A stretch of DNA of 46,922 nucleotides from Spirochaetota bacterium (lineage in GTDB: Bacteria > Spirochaetota > JAAYUW01 > JAOAHJ01). The DNA is taken from the NCBI GenBank assembly GCA_026415295.1, contig JAOAHJ010000027.1:1-46922 (forward strand). Direction: 5' to 3'. The notes below the pieces were generated by a model. That model had not been told where the DNA came from. It saw only the letters and a program-made list of their open reading frames with translations, and did not search any database. The position numbers and the translations under genes were made by a program. This document shows, piece by piece, positions 42,933-46,922 of the stretch; the first letter of the stretch is position 1, and each line of letters begins with the position of its first letter.

Positions 42933-43010
42933 TTATATAAAATTACAAAATATTTTCACTTTTCATAATTAAAAATCTATTAAAAAAAAATTAAATTGAA
43001 AGGATTTTTT

Positions 43011-44132
43011 ATGATTTTTATTAAAGAAGTAAAAAATAAAAAAGAGTTAAAAGACTTTATTCTTTTTCCGCTAAAACTTTATAAAAATAATAAATATTAT
43101 GTACCTAAAATAATATCTGATGAATTTTTTACCTTATCAAAGGATAAAAACCCAGCTTTTGAATATTGTGAAGCAGTATTATATCTTGCTTATAATGAAA
43201 AAAATGAGATAGTTGGTAGAATTGCTGGGATTATTAATTATAAATATATTGAAAAATGGAAGAATAAGTATGCAAGGTTTGGATGGATAGATTTTATTGA
43301 AGATTTTGAGGTAGCTAAAAAGTTAATTGAAGCAGTTGAACAGTGGGCTAAGATTAAAGGTATGGAAGGGATTCATGGGCCACTTGGTTTTACAGATCTT
43401 GATTATGAAGGAATGTTAGTTGAAGGCTTTGAAGAATTGGGAACATTAGCCACTATTTATAATTATCCATATTATCCTGAATATATACAAAGGTTAGGGT
43501 ATGTTAAAGATATTGATTGGTGTGAGTTTAATATAAAAACACCAGATAAAATTCCAGAAAAAGTTGAAAAATTAGCACAACTTGTAAGAGAAAGAAGAAA
43601 TTATAAAATTTTGGATGCTAAAACACCCAAAGATTATTTGCCTTATGCAAAACAAATATTTGATATTATAGATAAAGCTTATGCTGATTTATATGGAGTG
43701 GTTCCTTTAACAGAAAGGCAAGTTGAAACTTATATAAAACAATACTTTCCTAATATTGATAAAGATTTTGTAAAAGTAGTTCTTGATGAAAATGATAATG
43801 TTGTAGCTTTTACAATTGGTATGCCGTCACTTTCAAAAGCTTTACAGAAATGTAAAGGAAAATTATTTCCTTTTGGTTGGATCCATATTTTATTAGCATT
43901 AAAAAAACCTAGATATCTTGATCTTTATTTAGGAGCAGTAGATCCTAAACACCAAGGTAAAGGAGCAGATGTCTTAATGATGGTTGAAATGATCAAATCT
44001 GCTATTAAAAGAAAAATAATATCTACTGAAACTAATCCTGAGCTAGAAATTAATAATAAAGTTCAAAGTCATTGGAAATATTTTGACTCAAGACAACATA
44101 AGAGAAGAAGAGTTTTTTTAAAAAAATTTTAG
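43011..44132 (+). CDS. GNAT-like acyltransferase family protein
   Basis: 373 residues. Conserved-looking blocks: NNKYYVPKIISDE near the N-terminus, NEIVGRIAGIINYKY, GWIDFIEDFEVAKKLIEAVEQWAKIKGMEGIHGPLGFTDLDYEGMLVEGF, and near the end LYLGAVDPKHQGKGADVLMM, which fits the GNAT acetyl-CoA-binding motif (Q/R-x-x-G-x-G/A). The layout is of two GNAT-like halves. I recall similar long proteins in Bacteroidetes and spirochetes annotated only as N-acetyltransferases; substrate unknown. Start at ATG 43011, AAAGGA 6 nt upstream. Confidence 0.7.
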   Translation: MIFIKEVKNKKELKDFILFPLKLYKNNKYYVPKIISDEFFTLSKDKNPAFEYCEAVLYLAYNEKNEIVGRIAGIINYKYIEKWKNKYARFGWIDFIEDFEVAKKLIEAVEQWAKIKGMEGIHGPLGFTDLDYEGMLVEGFEELGTLATIYNYPYYPEYIQRLGYVKDIDWCEFNIKTPDKIPEKVEKLAQLVRERRNYKILDAKTPKDYLPYAKQIFDIIDKAYADLYGVVPLTERQVETYIKQYFPNIDKDFVKVVLDENDNVVAFTIGMPSLSKALQKCKGKLFPFGWIHILLALKKPRYLDLYLGAVDPKHQGKGADVLMMVEMIKSAIKRKIISTETNPELEINNKVQSHWKYFDSRQHKRRRVFLKKF

Positions 44133-44210
44133 TTTTAATTTAATTATAAATTTAATTTAATAATAAAATTCTTTTAAATAATTAAATGAAAATATTTATA
44201 ATTATATTTT

Positions 44211-46067
44211 ATGAAAAATTTAATAATTTTAATAAATAATTTAAACTATGATTTTTTTTGTATTTTTGAAGAATTAGTAAAATATAAATATAATAATCTT
44301 ATAAAATCTATATCTTTTAATCAAATTTTATTATTTTTACCAGACAACTCTAATGATAATTATGAAAAAAAATATAAAAATATTTTTTTAATAAACCAAA
44401 ATATTTTAACTTTTAAATATAATAATTTAATATCGTTTTTTCAATTATTAAAAAACTATTATGATTCTTATGAAGATAAAGAAGATATATTTTTTTTAAT
44501 ATACCAGCCTGAGTATATTTTTTTTGATTTAGATATTAATAAAAAAATTCTTGAAGAATCAGAAAAAATAGATATTCAATACTACTATGGAGAAGGTTTT
44601 CCAGAAGGTGTGGTTGGACAGGTATTTAAATATGAAATAATAGAAGATATACTTGCAATTATAAAGCAAAAAGATGAAATAAAAAAAAATTTCATTTTTG
44701 ATATTTTATTAAGAAATATTACAAATTTTGATATAGAACTTATTGAAGGAAATGAAAATTTTGAAGCTTTTAGATCATCTTTTTGCATTAATAAAAAGGA
44801 AGATATTCCACCTATTATAAGAATTTTATTTATAGCTTTTTCTTTATTAATTTATGATAAAGAACTGTTTTTATTACTATGCAAGGAGGATTTTTTTAAA
44901 GATTTTATAGAATTTAGAGATTATTCAGATTATTATAATAACATTTTTTATAAAGAAAAATTATTGAATTCTAGCAAATTTAAAGAAAAATATAATTTTG
45001 ATGAGATTTCAAAAATTGCAACAGAATCTTTAGATTTTTTTGATATAAGTAGGAATTTTAATGAAAATGTAAATAAATTTAGAGAATTTATATCAGATAA
45101 AATAAAATTTAGAAGTTTTGAAGCAGATATTATAGATGTAGGTATTGAGGAAAATTTACAAGATATTTTCAAGACTTTTTTCAATAATCCATATTTCTTT
45201 TTGGATAATATATTAAGAATATTTCCTGAAATTGTTTTTTCTTATCCTAAAACTGTTGTTCTCGAAATATCTTCAGTTTGCTCTTTTTCATGTATTTCAT
45301 GTCCTTATACATATGGAAAATTAAAAAGAAAAAAAGAATTTTTAACTCTTGATAATATTAAAGAATTATATGAAAAAAATATAGATTATTTCAAAGATGT
45401 TATATTTATAATAGGAGGTTTTGGAGAGCCTTTTGAAAATCAAGAAGCTTTTGATATTATAAATTATTTAAGTCAAAATAACAAAGTTTATGTTGAAACA
45501 AACTGTTCCAAATTTACCTCTGATATAACGAAAAAATTAACAAAATTTGAAAATGTATATTTTGTATTAAATCTTGATGCTTATAGTAGTGATACCTACA
45601 TTAAACTTGGTAAAAAGATGAATTTTAATAAACTTGAAACATTCTGCAAGTACTATTTAGAAAAATATCCTGATAATTTTTTTATCCAGTTTATAAGAAT
45701 GAAAGAGAATGATGATGAATTAGAGTTATTTTATGAAAAATGGAAAAAATTTGAAGATAATATTATTTTTAGAAAATATAACAATTTTTCTTTGGCTCTA
45801 GAAGATAGAGATGTTGTAGATTTAACTCCTGTAGTAAGATATCCATGTTTTCATATTAGAAGAGATCTTTATATAATGTCTGATGGTTCTATTTCATTAT
45901 GTAAATCTGATTTTAATTCGGAATTAATTAAATTTAATATTTTTGAAAATAATTTTTTACTTTCCCCTGTATTCAATAATATATTTTGTTATTATAAGGA
46001 TCATTGTTTTGGAAATTTTCCGGAAATATGTAAAAATTGTAATGAATTTTACACTTTCTACTTTTGA
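44211..46067 (+). CDS. Radical SAM/SPASM protein, spiro-SPASM-like
   Basis: 618 residues. The first 330 are not recognisable and resemble no known domain to me. The radical SAM domain starts with VLEISSVCSFSCISCPY, cluster cysteines C357, C361 and C364, followed by GGFGEPFENQEAF. The C-terminal part has SPASM-like cysteines (PCFHIRRDLYIMSDGSISLCKSDF, then EICKNCNEF). The long N-terminal region plus SPASM fits the spiro-SPASM family (TIGR04321 as I remember it), reported only from spirochetes and without known function. No ribosome site; TATAAT lies 8 nt before the ATG. The next gene probably starts inside its 3' end. Confidence 0.8.
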   Translation: MKNLIILINNLNYDFFCIFEELVKYKYNNLIKSISFNQILLFLPDNSNDNYEKKYKNIFLINQNILTFKYNNLISFFQLLKNYYDSYEDKEDIFFLIYQPEYIFFDLDINKKILEESEKIDIQYYYGEGFPEGVVGQVFKYEIIEDILAIIKQKDEIKKNFIFDILLRNITNFDIELIEGNENFEAFRSSFCINKKEDIPPIIRILFIAFSLLIYDKELFLLLCKEDFFKDFIEFRDYSDYYNNIFYKEKLLNSSKFKEKYNFDEISKIATESLDFFDISRNFNENVNKFREFISDKIKFRSFEADIIDVGIEENLQDIFKTFFNNPYFFLDNILRIFPEIVFSYPKTVVLEISSVCSFSCISCPYTYGKLKRKKEFLTLDNIKELYEKNIDYFKDVIFIIGGFGEPFENQEAFDIINYLSQNNKVYVETNCSKFTSDITKKLTKFENVYFVLNLDAYSSDTYIKLGKKMNFNKLETFCKYYLEKYPDNFFIQFIRMKENDDELELFYEKWKKFEDNIIFRKYNNFSLALEDRDVVDLTPVVRYPCFHIRRDLYIMSDGSISLCKSDFNSELIKFNIFENNFLLSPVFNNIFCYYKDHCFGNFPEICKNCNEFYTFYF

Positions 46068-46922
46068 GATAAATAAATTACCTTTTTTATTTTTTCTAAA
46101 AAATAAATATTTGTTATGTAGAATGAGATACTCTAAATTAGAATTACTTAATAAAAAAAAATATTTTACTAAAAAAAATAATTCTTTATTAACATTTCTA
46201 ATTTTTAATAAAAATTTAATAGATTTTAAAAGCTATATTGATAATTTTTATGAAAAAATCAAAAATTTTTCTTTAGAAACAATAGAAATATTTTTTTTTG
46301 ACTTTAACTCTGGAACAGATTTTACATATTTTTTTAAGTCTGGATATGATAATTTAAAAATTATAATTTTTGATAAAAATTATAATTCAAATATATTTTT
46401 TATTTATTTTAATTTTTTAAATGAGATTAATGGCCAATATATATTTTTTGCAGACACTAAAATTGAAATTATAGATATTGATTTATTAAATATTCTTAAG
46501 AATTTTAGTAATAATGATTTAGAAATAATATATTTTAAAATAAATAATAAATATTTTAAATTTAAATTTATTAATTATATACCAGAATTTAATATAAAAG
46601 AGAAAAAAATTGAATTAAATATAAATTATAATAAAAATGATCTAATATTACCAATATACAATTTTTTTTTAGGAAGAAAAAATACAATAAATTTGTGGTT
46701 AAAAGAAAGACTATCAGCATTTATTGTTAATTTAAATAATTTTGAAATAGAACAAATATTATTAAATAATAAATATCAAAAAGAAATTAAAAAAATTTTT
46801 AACATTTTTTTTAAAAGTGAAAATGAGTTTTTTAATAAATTTGATTTAGTTCTGTTTATAAAGATACAAAATAAAAAAATTTTTTATTATGAAAACTTGC
46901 AAATATTTGATAGCAACTATCC
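46042..46922 (+). CDS. Partial gene, possibly glycosyltransferase family 2-like (3' truncated)
   Basis: An open frame without stop runs from ATG 46042 (overlapping the upstream gene by 26 bp) to the right edge, 293 codons; an internal ATG at 46123 is an alternative start. No clear ribosome site for either. The pattern LETIEIFFFDFNSGTD … DNLKIIIFD … INGQYIFFADTKIEI loosely matches the first half of a GT-A family 2 fold (hydrophobic strand with D-x-x-S-x-D, then a G-x-Y-I-x-F-x-D strand), but the DxD motif is not intact. Extremely rich in Asn, Ile, Lys and Phe. Function is only a suggestion; coupling with the radical SAM gene is likely. Confidence 0.5.
   Translation, partial: MNFTLSTFEINKLPFLFFLKNKYLLCRMRYSKLELLNKKKYFTKKNNSLLTFLIFNKNLIDFKSYIDNFYEKIKNFSLETIEIFFFDFNSGTDFTYFFKSGYDNLKIIIFDKNYNSNIFFIYFNFLNEINGQYIFFADTKIEIIDIDLLNILKNFSNNDLEIIYFKINNKYFKFKFINYIPEFNIKEKKIELNINYNKNDLILPIYNFFLGRKNTINLWLKERLSAFIVNLNNFEIEQILLNNKYQKEIKKIFNIFFKSENEFFNKFDLVLFIKIQNKKIFYYENLQIFDSNY

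Noticed and set aside
1-46922. Low GC as evidence for a mobile island or phage
   Set aside because: Composition is uniformly AT-rich including housekeeping genes (pheST, purH, prfB), and no integrase, transposase, phage or plasmid gene and no CRISPR repeat was seen.

Overview
The window comes from a very AT-rich bacterial chromosome, most likely a spirochete. The main evidence is a FlaA flagellar filament sheath protein (26254-27195), preceded by an amidase and a GerMN-like membrane protein in the order I recall around flaA in Treponema, plus a radical SAM/SPASM protein resembling the spirochete-restricted spiro-SPASM family (44211-46067). The low GC and spirochete gene set would suit an Exilispira- or Brachyspira-like lineage, but the genus is inference. 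I see no phage, transposon, CRISPR array or other transfer signature; the window reads as an ordinary chromosomal backbone with some unusual proteins and control regions.

Layout. 1-261 is the end of a probable outer-membrane beta-barrel protein. 398-3335 (minus) is an iron-uptake cluster, dtxR-type regulator / feoA / feoB, with a promoter and candidate operator upstream of the regulator. 3621-9355 (plus) holds a secreted ankyrin-repeat protein, purH, a YbaK deacylase and a membrane class III nucleotide cyclase. 9491-10633 is a nucleoside-recognition (Gate) family membrane protein. 10711-14936 is a heterodimeric ABC exporter behind what looks like a complete attenuation region: consensus promoter, 20-residue leader peptide, alternative hairpins and an intrinsic terminator touching the first ABC gene's ribosome site. 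This is the most interesting system in the window. 15043-18800 contains an oversized GlmS facing a Ddl-like ATP-grasp ligase. 19078-23988 holds a metallo-beta-lactamase fold protein, a YgiQ radical SAM protein and a PseG-like/methyltransferase fusion. 24051-27195 is amidase / GerMN-like / FlaA, with flaA carrying both sigma-70-like and sigma-28-like promoter elements and a strong terminator. 27308-33920 contains an unrecognised protein, an MscS channel, a ferritin-like protein (minus), an MFS permease, a HAD phosphatase, the MtgA transglycosylase (minus), tRNA-Leu(CAG) (minus) and a nitrilase-type hydrolase (minus). 34030-37059 is prfB, cheY and a PEGA-domain membrane protein; 37060-40552 (minus) is pheS-pheT. 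40687-46922 has a GAF/HD-GYP protein, a small secreted protein, a GNAT-like protein, the spiro-SPASM-like protein and a truncated glycosyltransferase-like gene running off the edge.

Themes. Cell envelope and motility genes dominate: GlmS, Ddl-like, amidase, MtgA, FlaA, CheY and the sugar-modifying fusion. Second-messenger signalling is represented by a nucleotide cyclase and an HD-GYP protein. Several genes have no Shine-Dalgarno sequence but carry a -10-like box so close to the ATG that the mRNA would start at or next to the start codon, so leaderless transcription may be common here. Assignments rest on reading motifs by eye; no database search was possible.
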